Positions 24,448-34,072 of a DNA stretch of 45,293 nt are shown here, piece by piece; within the stretch, counting starts at the first letter, position 1, and every line of letters begins with the position of its first letter. The stretch spans positions 1 to 45,293 of the forward strand of contig JANQSC010000004.1 in the NCBI GenBank assembly GCA_028284235.1, written 5' to 3'. Origin of the DNA: Opitutaceae bacterium. Lineage in GTDB: Bacteria; Verrucomicrobiota; Verrucomicrobiia; Opitutales; Opitutaceae. Both the position numbers and the translations under genes were made by a program. The notes beneath the pieces are model-generated. The model had not been told where the DNA came from. It was given only the letters and a program-made list of their open reading frames with translations, and did no database searches.

Positions 24448-24513
24448 GAAAAACTACTTGTTGCACTTCCAACGCGGCGCGGCACAAGCGCTGGCCCACA
24501 GATTGTCCCGGAA

Positions 24514-24545
24514 ACAAAAAAGACCCGCCTCGAAAAGCAGGTCTT
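24514..24545 (-). terminator. Rho-independent terminator of metK-ahcY
   Basis: On the minus strand AAAGACCTGC pairs with GCGGGTCTTT around an 8-base loop, with one mismatch, and is followed by TTTTGTTT. It lies 30 bases after the ahcY stop, a textbook intrinsic terminator. Confidence 0.85.
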
Positions 24546-24574
24546 TGAAATTGGTTTTTCGTCGAAGTCGACTT

Positions 24575-26005
24575 TTAGTACCGGTAGTGGCTCGGCTTGT
24601 ACGGGCCTTCCACTTTGACGCCGATGTAGTCGGCCTGCTCGGGGGTGAGCGTGGTCAGCTTCACGCCGATCTTCTCCAAATGGAGGCGGGCCACTTCCTC
24701 GTCCAGGACCTTTGAGAGCAGGTAAACACCCGGCTCGTAGGTCTCTTTGTTTCGCCACAAGTCGATCTGGGCCAAGGTCTGGTTGGCGAAGGAATTCGAC
24801 ATCACGAACGACGGGTGGCCCGTCGCGCAGCCGAGATTGACCAAGCGGCCTTTGGCGAGCATGTAGATGCTGTTGCCACTCGGGAACGTGTACTTGTCCA
24901 CGGCTCCTTGCGACTCGTCCTTGATCACCTCGATCTCGATTCCGTCGTAGGCATTGAGCTTGTCGATCTGGATCTCGTTGTCGAAGTGGCCGATGTTGCA
25001 GACGATGGCCTGGTCTTTCATCTTCTCCATGTGCTCCACGCGGATGATGTCCTTGTTGCCGGTCGTGGTGACATAGATGTCCGCCCGGCCCAGCGTGTCC
25101 TCGACCGGGCACACCTCGAAGCCTTCCATCGACGCTTGCAAGGCGCAGATCGGGTCGATCTCGGTGACAATTACGCGAGCGCCCATTCCAACCAGCGCCT
25201 GGGCGCAGCCCTTGCCCACGTCGCCGTATCCACATACGACCGCCACTTTGCCGCCCGTCATGACGTCGGTCGCGCGCTTGATTCCATCGACGAGCGACTC
25301 GCGACAGCCGTATAGATTGTCGAACTTCGACTTGGTCACGGAGTCGTTCACGTTGATCGCCGGCACGAGCAGCTTGCCTTCCTCCATCATTTGGTAGAGG
25401 CGGTGCACGCCAGTCGTCGTCTCCTCGGAAACGCCTTTCCATTCTTTAACGACATTGGCCCAGCGAGTTGGATTCTCCGCGTGGATCGACTTGAGGAGGT
25501 TTTTGATCACCTGCTCTTCTTCCGACCCTGAATCCGTATCCACCCAGTCACTACCCTGCTCCAGCTCGACGCCTTTGTGAATCAAGAGCGTGGCGTCACC
25601 ACCATCATCGACAATCAACTGAGGTCCGAGACCGCCCGGGAATGCCAGGGCTTGGTCGGTGCACCACCAGTACTCTTCCAGCGTTTCGCCCTTCCAAGCG
25701 AATACCGGGACGCCCGCCTTGGCGATGGCCGCCGCCGCGTGGTCCTGGGTCGAGTAAATATTGCAGCTGACCCAGCGAACATCCGCGCCCAGCTCCACCA
25801 AGGTCTCGATGAGAACCGCGGTCTGAATGGTCATATGGAGCGAGCCCATAATACGCACGCCCTGCAGCGGCTTTTCCGCCGCGTACTTTTTGCGAATCGC
25901 CATCAAGCCGGGCATCTCGTGCTCGGCGATGTTGATCTCCTTGCGGCCAAAGTCCGCCAGCGAGATATCCGCAACCTTGTAATCGAGTGTTTGTGTATCG
26001 CTCAT
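24575..26005 (-). CDS. ahcY: S-adenosylhomocysteine hydrolase
   Basis: A 476-residue NAD-dependent enzyme that splits S-adenosylhomocysteine into adenosine and homocysteine, relieving product inhibition of methyltransferases. It has the substrate region [19 protein letters not shown], the conserved [26 protein letters not shown], the NAD-binding fold [17 protein letters not shown] and the C-terminal [10 protein letters not shown]. The length includes the ~40-residue insertion typical of many bacterial enzymes. It follows metK after nine bases. Together they complete the methyl cycle except for methionine synthase. Confidence 0.97.
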   Translation of the reverse strand: MSDTQTLDYKVADISLADFGRKEINIAEHEMPGLMAIRKKYAAEKPLQGVRIMGSLHMTIQTAVLIETLVELGADVRWVSCNIYSTQDHAAAAIAKAGVPVFAWKGETLEEYWWCTDQALAFPGGLGPQLIVDDGGDATLLIHKGVELEQGSDWVDTDSGSEEEQVIKNLLKSIHAENPTRWANVVKEWKGVSEETTTGVHRLYQMMEEGKLLVPAINVNDSVTKSKFDNLYGCRESLVDGIKRATDVMTGGKVAVVCGYGDVGKGCAQALVGMGARVIVTEIDPICALQASMEGFEVCPVEDTLGRADIYVTTTGNKDIIRVEHMEKMKDQAIVCNIGHFDNEIQIDKLNAYDGIEIEVIKDESQGAVDKYTFPSGNSIYMLAKGRLVNLGCATGHPSFVMSNSFANQTLAQIDLWRNKETYEPGVYLLSKVLDEEVARLHLEKIGVKLTTLTPEQADYIGVKVEGPYKPSHYRY

Positions 26006-26014
26006 TTGAGTACT

Positions 26015-27196
26015 TTACTTTGAGAGTTTCTTGACGGCGCGGGTCAGCGCTGTCGCTTTATTGGTCTGCTCCCAGGAGAGCTCGTCTTTGCCGAAGTGGC
26101 CGTAATTGGTGGTGGAACGGTAGATCGGGCGTTTCAACTTCAGTTGCTGTACGATTCCGGCCGGCTTGAAGTCGAACACTTCCGCGACCGCCGCTTCGAT
26201 AATCTCTTCGTCAACCTTTCCAGTACCGAATGTATCCACCGTGATGGACACCGGTTCCGGGTGGCCAATCGCGTAGGCCACTTGCAATTCCGCCCGGTCC
26301 GCGAGCTTGGCCGCCACGATATTCTTCGCGACCCAGCGGCACATGTACGCCGCGGAGCGGTCCACTTTCGACGGGTCTTTGCCCGAAAAAGCGCCGCCTC
26401 CATGGCGTCCCGATCCACCGTAGGTATCCACGATGATCTTACGGCCGGTCAATCCAGCGTCGCCCTGCGGTCCGCCGATGACGAATCGTCCGGTCGGGTT
26501 GACGAGAATCTGCGTGTTCTTCGTAAGCAGCTTCTTGGGGAGGCACTTGCGAATGACTTTCTCGACCATGAATTTCTCGATATCCTTGCGACGCACGTCC
26601 TCCGTGTGCTGCGTGGAAATGACCACTGCGGTGATTTCGACCGCCTTGTCCCCTTCGTAGCGAATGGAGACCTGCGACTTGCAGTCGGGACGCAGCCATT
26701 TGGCCTGGCGTCCGGCGTGACGAATCTTGGCGATCTCGCGGCCGATCCGGTGGGCGAACATAACCGCGGCAGGCATCAGCTCGCGCGTTTCGTTGGACGC
26801 GTAGCCGAACATGATTCCCTGGTCGCCCGCGCCTTGCTCCGCCGTGTCCTTGTCCTTGGCCTTCTTCGCGTCTACGCCCTGAGCGATGTCCGCCGACTGG
26901 CTGGTGAGATTGTTAGTGATGAACACCTGGTCGGCATGGAACACGTCGTCGTCGTTGATGTAGCCGATTTCGCGAATGGCCTGACGCACGATCTCCTCGT
27001 AGTTCAACTTGGCTCGAGTCGTGATCTCGCCCGCCAGCACAACCTGGTTGCTCTTAACCAGCGTTTCGCAGGCCACCCGACTGTTCGGGTCTTGAGCGAG
27101 ACAAGCGTCCAAAACGCTGTCGGAAATATAGTCGGAAACCTTGTCCGGATGCCCCTCGGCAACCGACTCGGATGAGAATACGTATTTTTTGGCCAT
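26015..27196 (-). CDS. metK: S-adenosylmethionine synthetase
   Basis: A 393-residue MetK that makes SAM from methionine and ATP. Hallmarks are [20 protein letters not shown] (ATP and metal site), the [12 protein letters not shown] loop, [19 protein letters not shown] and the P-loop-like [16 protein letters not shown]. The start is ATG 27196 ([11 protein letters not shown]). An in-frame upstream ATG at 27235 would add 13 residues without homology and run into the putative leader, so it is rejected. It is the first gene of metK-ahcY; its leader carries an inverted repeat and a small hairpin (27223-27267). Confidence 0.97.
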   Translation of the reverse strand: MAKKYVFSSESVAEGHPDKVSDYISDSVLDACLAQDPNSRVACETLVKSNQVVLAGEITTRAKLNYEEIVRQAIREIGYINDDDVFHADQVFITNNLTSQSADIAQGVDAKKAKDKDTAEQGAGDQGIMFGYASNETRELMPAAVMFAHRIGREIAKIRHAGRQAKWLRPDCKSQVSIRYEGDKAVEITAVVISTQHTEDVRRKDIEKFMVEKVIRKCLPKKLLTKNTQILVNPTGRFVIGGPQGDAGLTGRKIIVDTYGGSGRHGGGAFSGKDPSKVDRSAAYMCRWVAKNIVAAKLADRAELQVAYAIGHPEPVSITVDTFGTGKVDEEIIEAAVAEVFDFKPAGIVQQLKLKRPIYRSTTNYGHFGKDELSWEQTNKATALTRAVKKLSK

Positions 27197-27222
27197 GTGT
27201 GTCTTGCTTTCTATCGAGAGAC

Positions 27223-27267
27223 TTGAGTTCCACACTCAAATATCAACATATCCGAATTTATTGATAT
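27223..27267 (-). promoter_or_regulatory. Candidate operator and hairpin in the metK leader
   Basis: ATATCAA (27240-27246) and TTGATAT (27261-27267) form a perfect interrupted palindrome of operator type. Next to it TTGAG (27223-27227) and CTCAA (27235-27239) form a small hairpin close to the start codon. Either could mediate SAM- or SAH-dependent control; the regulator is not identified. Confidence 0.4.
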
Positions 27268-27371
27268 GTATTTGTAGAAAACCAAGCCAATAATGCCGGG
27301 AGACCACGGAAAACCGGGCTATTTCGCCGATTGAGCCCGCTCGGCTCGACGACTTGAAGTCAATCGGACGG

Positions 27372-27962
27372 CTAGTTTCGACCCGCGGCGGCGCGGCTCG
27401 CTTCTTGCTCGCGCCGATATTTCTCCCGCTGCTGCATCCCCTGGGCGAGGAGGTTGCTGACGAACATTCGCGCCTCTTCTTCTTGGCGCGCGGTTTCCGG
27501 GTCTTTAACGCGAACGGGTTTCGCCGGTTTCGGAGCGGGCGGCTCGGCCCGAGACTGGGGCACCGGCTGTTTCATAGCGACGATCTCGTTCTCGTTTATG
27601 GGGATTTCTCGAGTCACTCCATTGAACGACACGGAAATCGTGCCCGCATCCTCGTCAAAGCCGCTTACCGAAAACCCCTCCTGCGAACCGTCGAGCGGGA
27701 CCCAGAAGCTCCGGTTCTCTTTCGTGTCGAAGAGGCTGATAGTCACTTCCCCTCCAAAGGAGAGCAGTCCTGTGAACTCGACGTTGTCCAGTTTGTTTGG
27801 GACCGGTTTTTGCGCAGGCGCGGCTACCGGCGCCGCGGACGCTCGCTCGAAAGGCGAACGCTCCGTGGATCCCAACGAGTGGACCGGCATGAAAATGAAT
27901 CCGGCCACCAGCGACGCGGTCGCCAGCAATCGTCTTCTTCGGTCTGTTCGTTCGAAAACCAT
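27372..27962 (-). CDS. Exported protein of unknown function
   Basis: A 196-residue protein with an N-terminal basic segment and hydrophobic stretch (LLATASLVAGFIFMPVHSLG), probably a signal peptide or anchor. A small beta domain follows (about residues 58-125: VEFTGLLSFGGEVTISLFD, SFWVPLDGSQEGFSVSGFD). A Pro/Ala-rich linker and a charged helical tail rich in E, R and Q end it. The beta domain resembles short domains common in uncharacterised verrucomicrobial proteins and, loosely, pilus or secretion assembly proteins of PilP/GspC type. The function is not known. It stands alone between metK and the terminator of the beta-helix gene. Confidence 0.6.
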   Translation of the reverse strand: MVFERTDRRRRLLATASLVAGFIFMPVHSLGSTERSPFERASAAPVAAPAQKPVPNKLDNVEFTGLLSFGGEVTISLFDTKENRSFWVPLDGSQEGFSVSGFDEDAGTISVSFNGVTREIPINENEIVAMKQPVPQSRAEPPAPKPAKPVRVKDPETARQEEEARMFVSNLLAQGMQQREKYRREQEASRAAAGRN

Positions 27963-28040
27963 GGTATTGTATTATACGTAACGGCGCCGCCGCCAGGATT
28001 CGTTACAAACAATGCAACCCTGTCTCTGCATGCGACAAGA

Positions 28041-28076
28041 AAATACAAAACCAGCCCCCCGTTGAGAGAGGCTGGT
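28041..28076 (-). terminator. Rho-independent terminator of the TonB receptor/beta-helix pair
   Basis: On the minus strand ACCAGCC (complement of 28070-28076) pairs with GGCTGGT (complement of 28050-28056) and is followed by TTTGTATTTTC. It lies 45 bases after the stop of the beta-helix gene. Confidence 0.8.
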
Positions 28077-28121
28077 CCCCGTAATCACAAAGTCTCGCGA
28101 CCTTGCAAATTTTAAAAAGTC

Positions 28122-29966
28122 TTATTCGACCACGGTTACGTCCACGAGTACTTCACCCGCGGAACCGTCGACAGAAGAGACGTTGACCGTGTAAATGCCC
28201 TCATCCAGCGTGAGAACCGCTGCAGAGCTGGTCGTGTCCACCGTCGGCAATTCCAAGCCAAAGAAGTCGTCCGTCGCAGTGAACGGAAACAGTCCTGAGA
28301 GCTGGGCCGCCGCCGCGACAACCGCGCCGTTGTTCTCGTCCCAGTTGTCGACAGTCGCGACTGCGACGTCCACTGGCTCGGGTCCGCTTAAATCTCTCTT
28401 GAACAAGGTCATGGTCGGGTCAGCCATCGGGTTGGTTACGCCGAGGTCAGCAAGCTTAGGACCTACCGCGCGAATAATAACCGTCTTCGTACCGATAACG
28501 GTGAAACCGGGGATAACGCTTCCTCCGGCCTCAACATTGGCGCGAGTGGAAACGTTGATCACGTCGCCATCGGCAGCGGCAGCAGCAGGCAGGTATCCCG
28601 CCTCGGAGAGGTATGTCCAGCCGGCCATCCAGTTGTTGTTAGCGTCGAAGGCGCCTTGGTAGTCCACTTCGGTGAACCAGGTATCGCCGTCAGGGAGATC
28701 CGCCAAAGCGTTGGTCAAGGCGGGGCTGCCCGCTGCAGGACGTGGATCGAATCCGCCGTCTGCGGTGCGGGAGATCCCTGTCAGCATAGCGTCTTCAACA
28801 GTGTTGTTGTTGGCCGCGTCCGCGAGGAATGCTTCGTCGTCGTCCAGGTTCGTTCCGCCAGCGCCCAGAGTATCGGTTGCGTCTCCAGCAAAGAGGTCGG
28901 TTGCGTCGAAATCCCAGATGTTGTTGGTGATGTCGATAAGCGATTCAGTTTCACCATTACTGGGAATGCGAAGTCCGGAATCCGGCTCGATCTGGATACC
29001 TTCCGGCCATCCGGTGAAAATAGAGTTCTTGTAGACCGCGTAGGCGTTGTCGCGAATGCGAAGGGCCGATCCGCTCTCGCCGTTACCGACGTAGGTCGCG
29101 TTGTAAATCGTTCCACCCCCGATGTTGCGTCCCTCATTGAAGGAGGTCTCGCCGTCGTGCTCGCCGCCGTTGTCTGGCACGAAGGCGCCGTTGGCAACGG
29201 GTCCTCCGATGTATACCCAGAATTGGCCACGGCCTTCCCAGCCTTGGTCGTAGTCGAACCCGTCGTCCCCGCCGTAAGCGGATACCGCGTACTTGAGGTC
29301 GACCGTTCCGCCAAAGAACTCGATGCTATCGTCCGAGTTGGCGAAGACCTCGATGTGGTCGATGGTGGTGCCTCGTCCAACGCCGGCCAAGGTCAAACCG
29401 TTGATCTCCGCGTCCGCGGCAAGGGCCGAACCACCGAAACGAATGGAAACGTAGCTCAGCGTACCCGAATTGTCCTCTTCGTTGGTGCCTCCAAATACGC
29501 GCGAATCCTCGGTGAGAAACTCTGGAATCCCCTCAACCGTGTCGGTGATCGTGTCGGTTGACGCGAACGTGTTCTTGTTGCGGTCGGAGTTGAGAGGCGC
29601 ATTACCCAGGATGATCAATCCACCCCAAGCGTTCCCCTCTTCCGGTCCCCAAGAACCGTCCATGGGATCCGCTTCCGCAGTAAATATGATCGGAGCAGAC
29701 GGGAATCCAACGGCGTTGATCGTCGCGGAACGCGAGATAATCAGCGCGGTCGCGTCGGTGCCTGTACCATCCGCCGCTTTGATGACCGTGCCCGGCTCAA
29801 TCGTAAGTGTAGCGCCGATTACAGTAATAAATCCGGACAGGTGATAGACGTTGTCCGACGTCCAGGTCGTGTCCTCCGTGACGTTGGTAGTAACGTCGAC
29901 GTCGGCCGCGTAGACTGTCCCTGCGAGGAATACAGAGGCAGTGATCATGTTTATTGCTCGTTTCAT
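28122..29966 (-). CDS. Secreted right-handed beta-helix protein paired with TonB receptor
   Basis: A 614-residue exported protein with a signal peptide (MKRAINMITASVFLAGTVYA). Residues ~40-330 show the parallel beta-helix pattern seen in many surface proteins (TLTIEPGTVIKA, WGGLIILGNAPLN, LSYVSIRFGG, TIDHIEVFANSDDSIEFFGG, KYAVSAYGGDDGFDYDQGW). The C-terminal ~120 residues (PGFTVIGTKTVIIRAVGPKL...) are a domain widespread in Verrucomicrobia. The gene lies 60 bases downstream of the TonB-dependent receptor and ends in a strong terminator, so the two form a transcription unit. By analogy with receptor-plus-surface-protein pairs it may bind or release the receptor's ligand; the ligand is unknown. 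Confidence 0.78.
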   Translation of the reverse strand: MKRAINMITASVFLAGTVYAADVDVTTNVTEDTTWTSDNVYHLSGFITVIGATLTIEPGTVIKAADGTGTDATALIISRSATINAVGFPSAPIIFTAEADPMDGSWGPEEGNAWGGLIILGNAPLNSDRNKNTFASTDTITDTVEGIPEFLTEDSRVFGGTNEEDNSGTLSYVSIRFGGSALAADAEINGLTLAGVGRGTTIDHIEVFANSDDSIEFFGGTVDLKYAVSAYGGDDGFDYDQGWEGRGQFWVYIGGPVANGAFVPDNGGEHDGETSFNEGRNIGGGTIYNATYVGNGESGSALRIRDNAYAVYKNSIFTGWPEGIQIEPDSGLRIPSNGETESLIDITNNIWDFDATDLFAGDATDTLGAGGTNLDDDEAFLADAANNNTVEDAMLTGISRTADGGFDPRPAAGSPALTNALADLPDGDTWFTEVDYQGAFDANNNWMAGWTYLSEAGYLPAAAAADGDVINVSTRANVEAGGSVIPGFTVIGTKTVIIRAVGPKLADLGVTNPMADPTMTLFKRDLSGPEPVDVAVATVDNWDENNGAVVAAAAQLSGLFPFTATDDFFGLELPTVDTTSSAAVLTLDEGIYTVNVSSVDGSAGEVLVDVTVVE

Positions 29967-30026
29967 ATTTTTGCTAGGTTCTTATACAGATATTAAGAAT
30001 ATAGGAGAATTGTATCCAACGTACGG

Positions 30027-32939
30027 TTACTTCCCGTAGCTCACGCTTAACGAGAAAGTACGACCCGACCTATCGAGGGAATAGGGAAACTGGACCCCCT
30101 GGTAGGTGTGATACCGCAGGGATTCCGAATCGAGCAGGTTGCTGATCTTGAACTTCATCTTCCACGAAGGGCCGAGACGTTGACTGGCGATCAAGTCCAG
30201 GACCTCTGCCGGTTGCTCGTCCACGAGGGGAAGGTTCGCGTTGGTAACCGCGTAGAGGCGGTCGCCCGTATTGTTGTAGGAAAGCGTAATTGCCGTACCC
30301 CTACGGTAGTGCTCCCAAGAGGTGTCGAAGTTGAAAATCGACGACGACTGGCCCTGCAACTCGCGGGTCGGGGACAAATCCGGGAACTCGGCGATCTTGC
30401 GGTCGATCTCCAGTTGGGACCGGTTTACCTCAGAATCGATTATGGCGAGGTTACCGCCAACCGTCAAGGCGGTGAACTCTGTCGAGAGCGCGTTGATTTT
30501 TTTACGCGCTTCCAGCTCCAGTCCGCGCACCTCGCCGGTCTCGACGTTGTCCCACGAGATGAAACCGAAACGGTCGATAATTTGCTCGATGGGATTGTCG
30601 AGCTCCTTGAAAAAGACGCTGACCGCGAAAATCTCGTCGCCATTCTTCGGGAACATCTCCCAGCGGAGATCGTAGTTGGCGATCTCGGACATCTTAAGGT
30701 TCTCGTTTCCGATCACCAGAAACGAACCGATCGCGTCGAACTCCGCGGCAGGCGTAAGTTCACGGAAGCTTGGGCGAGCGACCGTGTTGGTGTACGCGAA
30801 ACGCAGGTTCTGGGTCTCGTTGAGACTCCAAACCACATTCAAAGAAGGCAACACGTGATCGTCGGCAATGCTCGACTCGGCGCTGGGGATGAACTGCGGT
30901 CTGCCCGAGATAGAAGTCACGTCGATCGAAGTGTCCTCGTGACGAAGTCCGCCGATAATCCGCACTTTCTTCGTGACCGGGACGTCCGCCATCAGATAGG
31001 CCGCGTCAATTTTCCGCGAGCCCGCGTATTGCGGATACGCATCCGTCAGGTTGACCATGACCACGCCCGTTTCGCCATTGTTGTCCAGGTTGATCGCATC
31101 CGGCGAGAGGAAGTTGGCACGATCGCCCGTATAGGGAATGTAGCGGTCCCCATCGCTCCAGCTAAACGAGAGGGAACTGTACCCTCGATCCGCTTCGATG
31201 CTGCGGTAGCCCGTTTTAAGGTAGGAGCCTTCCTTGTCGCCAAAGGCGAATGGGAGTTCTATATCGAATCCAAACTCGTCCGCGGTTTCTTCCAGATCGC
31301 GGAACATGCGGCGGTTCGTAAATCCCGTCGGAAACCGCCAGTCGCTCGGATCCACCGCCGACAGGTCGCTGCCCGCGTCTTGATAGTCCTCCAAACCAAC
31401 TGCATCGAAGAAGATGATGTAGTCCGGCTCATCTTGCGTGCTTTTGGACTTGGAGTAGTCCCATTCAAACTTGGCGTTTCCGAGATCCTGGAACACGTGT
31501 TTCCCGTAGAGCTGGTTGGAGCGTATGTTCCGCTCGGTGAAGTGGATTCGAGACTCGCGCAGGTATAGGTCCTCGCTCCCTCGAACCACGCCCTGCTGCA
31601 GGAAGGACCGATCGCTGCCCGACTGGTTGTAGAAGTTCTTCAAACCGATCTCGTGCTGGGACGAAAGCTGCAGCGCCACATTGAAGAGGCCGCCGAGGTT
31701 CACGTCGTTTTTGGACTCGTCGACCAGCATGTTGTATTCGGGATTCAATACCGAGCCATCGACTCCGCGATCAAACTGATAGCGCACTTCGGGGGCGGCG
31801 AGGCGCGTCGCGAAATCGCGACTGTGGGTCAAGCTCGCTGTGTATCCCAATCGCCTCTCCCCGTTGTCCGAAAGCATGATGCTGTCGCCGAACGCGAGCG
31901 AGAAGCTCTGGTTGAACGGAGCGTCGCCGACGTTGACAGGCGAGACCACCGGAGAAAGGTCATTCAGAATCTCGGACTGCTGGGCGTTCGTGTAGGAGGA
32001 GAGATTCTCGTTTTCAGCCAGCAGATCAGGAACCTCGCGCGAGCCGTCGTCCTTTCCAAGCCAGTCGTCCGAGCCGCCGGGATAAGAGAGGAACGGGTCG
32101 CCGGTCGTGTTCTCATTGTATCCGATTCCCAAAGACACATTGTAGAAAAACTGGTCCGGAAACGATTTCGTCTTAATGTCGATAGCGCCGCCGGTGAACT
32201 CCCCCGACTGGTCCGGCGTGAACGTTTTGGTCGTTTCAATCACGTCGAGCAGCCCCGTCGGAAACTGGTCGAGCTGAACCGACTTGCGATTCGGGTCCGC
32301 GCTCGGAATCGTCGCTCCATTCAAAGTCGTCGAATTGTAGCGATCGGAAAGACCGCGCACGACCACGTACTTCCCGTCCTGAATCGACGCTCCCGTGACT
32401 TTCGACAAGGCGTCCGCTGCGTCGCCCAAGCCGAGCCGGCTAAACGACTCCGACCCCATCGCGTCGCTGATGGACACAGCCTTCTGCCGCTTCGAAAGCA
32501 GTCCAATATCGGACTCCTCGAGGACCTTCGAGGTGACGGTAAACGAATCGAGCTCGATCAGATCCGTCGAGTCGTTAAAGAGAGGGACGTCGAGTTTCTT
32601 AACCTCCCCCGCTACAACCTCAAGCTGTTCAACTTGCGAGGATTTGTAGTAGGGAGCCGTTACGATAAGCGTGTACGTCCCAGCCGGGACTCCACTTATA
32701 TAATACCGGCCGTCAACGTTTGTCTTCGCTGACATCTGGTTCTCCACAAGCGTGATCTTGGCGTCCAAAACGGAGCCGCCGTAATCAGCGTCTTGAATAG
32801 AACCGGATATAATTCCGGTAGCGCTTTCTTGAGCGCCTGCAATACAGGCGCTGGCAATCGCCACAGCGACAGTGAATAAACCTTTGGCATTGAGGCCGGA
32901 GGACTGTGACTTACGGGAGTTCAATCTAATTGTATTCAT
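30027..32939 (-). CDS. TonB-dependent outer-membrane receptor
   Basis: A receptor of about 970 residues. A signal peptide (GLFTVAVAIASACIAGAQ) precedes a carboxypeptidase-like regulatory domain (residues ~40-115, TNVDGRYYISGVPAGTYTLIV), a plug domain (DAADALSKVTGASIQDGKYV, VRGLSDRYNSTTLNGA, SGEFTGGAIDIKTKSFPD) and a 22-strand-type barrel. The barrel ends in an aromatic-rich terminal strand (DRSGRTFSLSVSYGK). TonB receptors import bound ligands using proton-motive force through TonB/ExbBD, none of which is nearby. ATG 32939 is preferred; an in-frame ATG lies five codons upstream at 32954. Three GTAAC repeats upstream (33020-33055) may be regulator sites. Confidence 0.9.
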   Translation of the reverse strand: MNTIRLNSRKSQSSGLNAKGLFTVAVAIASACIAGAQESATGIISGSIQDADYGGSVLDAKITLVENQMSAKTNVDGRYYISGVPAGTYTLIVTAPYYKSSQVEQLEVVAGEVKKLDVPLFNDSTDLIELDSFTVTSKVLEESDIGLLSKRQKAVSISDAMGSESFSRLGLGDAADALSKVTGASIQDGKYVVVRGLSDRYNSTTLNGATIPSADPNRKSVQLDQFPTGLLDVIETTKTFTPDQSGEFTGGAIDIKTKSFPDQFFYNVSLGIGYNENTTGDPFLSYPGGSDDWLGKDDGSREVPDLLAENENLSSYTNAQQSEILNDLSPVVSPVNVGDAPFNQSFSLAFGDSIMLSDNGERRLGYTASLTHSRDFATRLAAPEVRYQFDRGVDGSVLNPEYNMLVDESKNDVNLGGLFNVALQLSSQHEIGLKNFYNQSGSDRSFLQQGVVRGSEDLYLRESRIHFTERNIRSNQLYGKHVFQDLGNAKFEWDYSKSKSTQDEPDYIIFFDAVGLEDYQDAGSDLSAVDPSDWRFPTGFTNRRMFRDLEETADEFGFDIELPFAFGDKEGSYLKTGYRSIEADRGYSSLSFSWSDGDRYIPYTGDRANFLSPDAINLDNNGETGVVMVNLTDAYPQYAGSRKIDAAYLMADVPVTKKVRIIGGLRHEDTSIDVTSISGRPQFIPSAESSIADDHVLPSLNVVWSLNETQNLRFAYTNTVARPSFRELTPAAEFDAIGSFLVIGNENLKMSEIANYDLRWEMFPKNGDEIFAVSVFFKELDNPIEQIIDRFGFISWDNVETGEVRGLELEARKKINALSTEFTALTVGGNLAIIDSEVNRSQLEIDRKIAEFPDLSPTRELQGQSSSIFNFDTSWEHYRRGTAITLSYNNTGDRLYAVTNANLPLVDEQPAEVLDLIASQRLGPSWKMKFKISNLLDSESLRYHTYQGVQFPYSLDRSGRTFSLSVSYGK

Positions 32940-33019
32940 AGATTTAAGCCCCAAGAAACCGGCGCCATCCGCCCGGTTTCAACGCGAAATAGGATCACGA
33001 GCTCCATTGTCACCCTCGC

Positions 33020-33055
33020 GTAACATAAGCCCGCGCTCTGTAACATTGGTGTAAC
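33020..33055 (-). promoter_or_regulatory. GTAAC direct repeats upstream of the TonB receptor, Pho-box-like
   Basis: GTAAC occurs at 33020-33024, 33040-33044 and 33051-33055. The last two form CTGTAAC-ATTG-GTGTAAC (33038-33055), two 7-mers with a 4-base spacer, the geometry of a PhoB box. They lie about 80-115 bases before the receptor start. No regulator in the window is tied to them. Confidence 0.35.
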
Positions 33056-33230
33056 AGAGAAGTGGATATCCGACTGCGTTTGGCGCGCGATTGGCGCGCA
33101 AGCTGATTGAAAACGCCGTTTTTAACATTTGCCTCCGGAAATCCGGTCAGCGAGACCATGGTTTTTGCTGATCGAGATTCCTATTCGATACCCAAATGCA
33201 ATCGCTCCCGTTCCAAAGAATCGCGGCAAG

Positions 33231-33261
33231 AAAAAAGGCCGCCTCGACATTCGAGACGGCC
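33231..33261 (-). terminator. Rho-independent terminator of tRNA-Asp
   Basis: On the minus strand GGCCGTCTCGA pairs with TCGAGGCGGCC around a 3-base loop, followed by TTTTTT. It begins eight bases past the tRNA CCA end. Confidence 0.9.
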
Positions 33262-33268
33262 AAAAAAG

Positions 33269-33345
33269 TGGCGGGATAGACGAGACTTGAACTCGCGGCC
33301 TCCTGCGTGACAGGCAGGCGCTCTAACCAACTGAGCTACTACCCC
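33269..33345 (-). tRNA. tRNA-Asp (anticodon GTC)
   Basis: On the minus strand the acceptor GGGGTAG pairs with CTATCCC, with one G-U. The D arm AGCTCAGTTGGTTAGAGC is standard. The anticodon stem CCTGC/GCAGG holds loop CTGTCAC with anticodon GTC. The T arm contains GAGTTCAAGTCTC, slightly variant. The discriminator is G, as expected for Asp, and CCA is encoded. Promoter and terminator flank it, so it is an independent unit. Confidence 0.96.
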
Positions 33346-33365
33346 GTGAAGATAAGAGGTCGCTG

Positions 33366-33393
33366 AAATTAGGTTTCGACCTACCCAAGTCAA
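33366..33393 (-). promoter_or_regulatory. Sigma-70-type promoter of tRNA-Asp
   Basis: On the minus strand TTGACT (33388-33393) and TAATTT (33366-33371) are separated by 16 bases, and the -10 lies 20 bases before the tRNA 5' end. Confidence 0.65.
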
Positions 33394-33538
33394 GCGCCGT
33401 TTTGGAAAATCCGGCGAAAAAAGAACGCCCGTTTTTGCCCGAATTCCCGTCGGGACGTCCGTCACCTACATCGAGAGCGAAATCGCCCCTTCCCGATTTG
33501 ACCCGAACGCGATTGTTCTAGATAAGGGAATCCAGCCT

Positions 33539-34072
33539 ATGCCATGCGATTCCATGCCGAACGGAGACTTCCAGAGCGACTTGTTCGCCGGCGACTCTCT
33601 CGTCCCCCCGCCCGCATCAACGCCCAATTTCGCCTCTCGACGGCCGCTACGTATCCTCATCGCCGACGACAGCCCCATCAACCGCAACGTCATCCGAACC
33701 GTCTTGGAGCGCCTCGGCTACGAGCCTGAGGAAGCCGCGAACGGGGGCGAAGTCCTGGACCGCCACGGCGACGGCGCCTTCGACTACGTGTTCATGGACA
33801 TCGACATGCCCGGCATGACCGGTATCGAGGCCGCGTCCGCCATTCGCAATGCCGAGTCCTACGCCAAAACGGCTGATCCGTCGTCGCTCCCGGTGGAAAT
33901 CGTGGCGGTCACCGCCAATCCAGACCCCAACATTCGGGAGTGCTGCCGAAACGCCGGGATGAACGACTTCCTTCCCAAGCCGGTCGAGCCCGACGACATT
34001 GAAGCGCAGCTAAAAAAGAGCTGGCGACGAATCAACGCTCGACGCCAGCGGGCAAAATCGCGAACCGGCTAG
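33539..34072 (+). CDS. Response regulator with a single receiver domain
   Basis: A 177-residue CheY-like protein. After about 37 disordered residues comes a receiver domain: the acidic pair in LIADDSPINRNVI, the phosphorylation site D87 in FMDIDMPGMTG, the switch threonine in VAVTANPD and the lysine in FLPKPVEP. There is no output domain. The ADDSPINRNV type of opening is typical of receivers in hybrid histidine kinase relays, so it may act by protein interaction or phosphotransfer. The partner kinase is unknown; the GAF kinase at 43505 is 9 kb away. It overlaps the convergent tpiA end by four bases. An internal ATG (33554) is an alternative start. Confidence 0.85.
   Translation: MPCDSMPNGDFQSDLFAGDSLVPPPASTPNFASRRPLRILIADDSPINRNVIRTVLERLGYEPEEAANGGEVLDRHGDGAFDYVFMDIDMPGMTGIEAASAIRNAESYAKTADPSSLPVEIVAVTANPDPNIRECCRNAGMNDFLPKPVEPDDIEAQLKKSWRRINARRQRAKSRTG

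Noticed and set aside
24384-25442. 352-codon minus-strand frame within ahcY
   Set aside because: A shifted frame of ahcY with Arg/Gly-rich translation that also runs through the ahcY terminator.
27963-28012. Leaderless promoter (TATAAT at 27971-27976) for the exported protein gene
   Set aside because: The -10-like sequence is only eight bases from the ATG and no -35 stands at the right distance (an AAACAA complement is 30 bases away), so it is not supported.
30108-31568. 486-codon plus-strand open frame inside the TonB receptor gene
   Set aside because: Antisense to a receptor with clear signal peptide, plug and barrel; the translation is Arg/Val-rich with no motifs.
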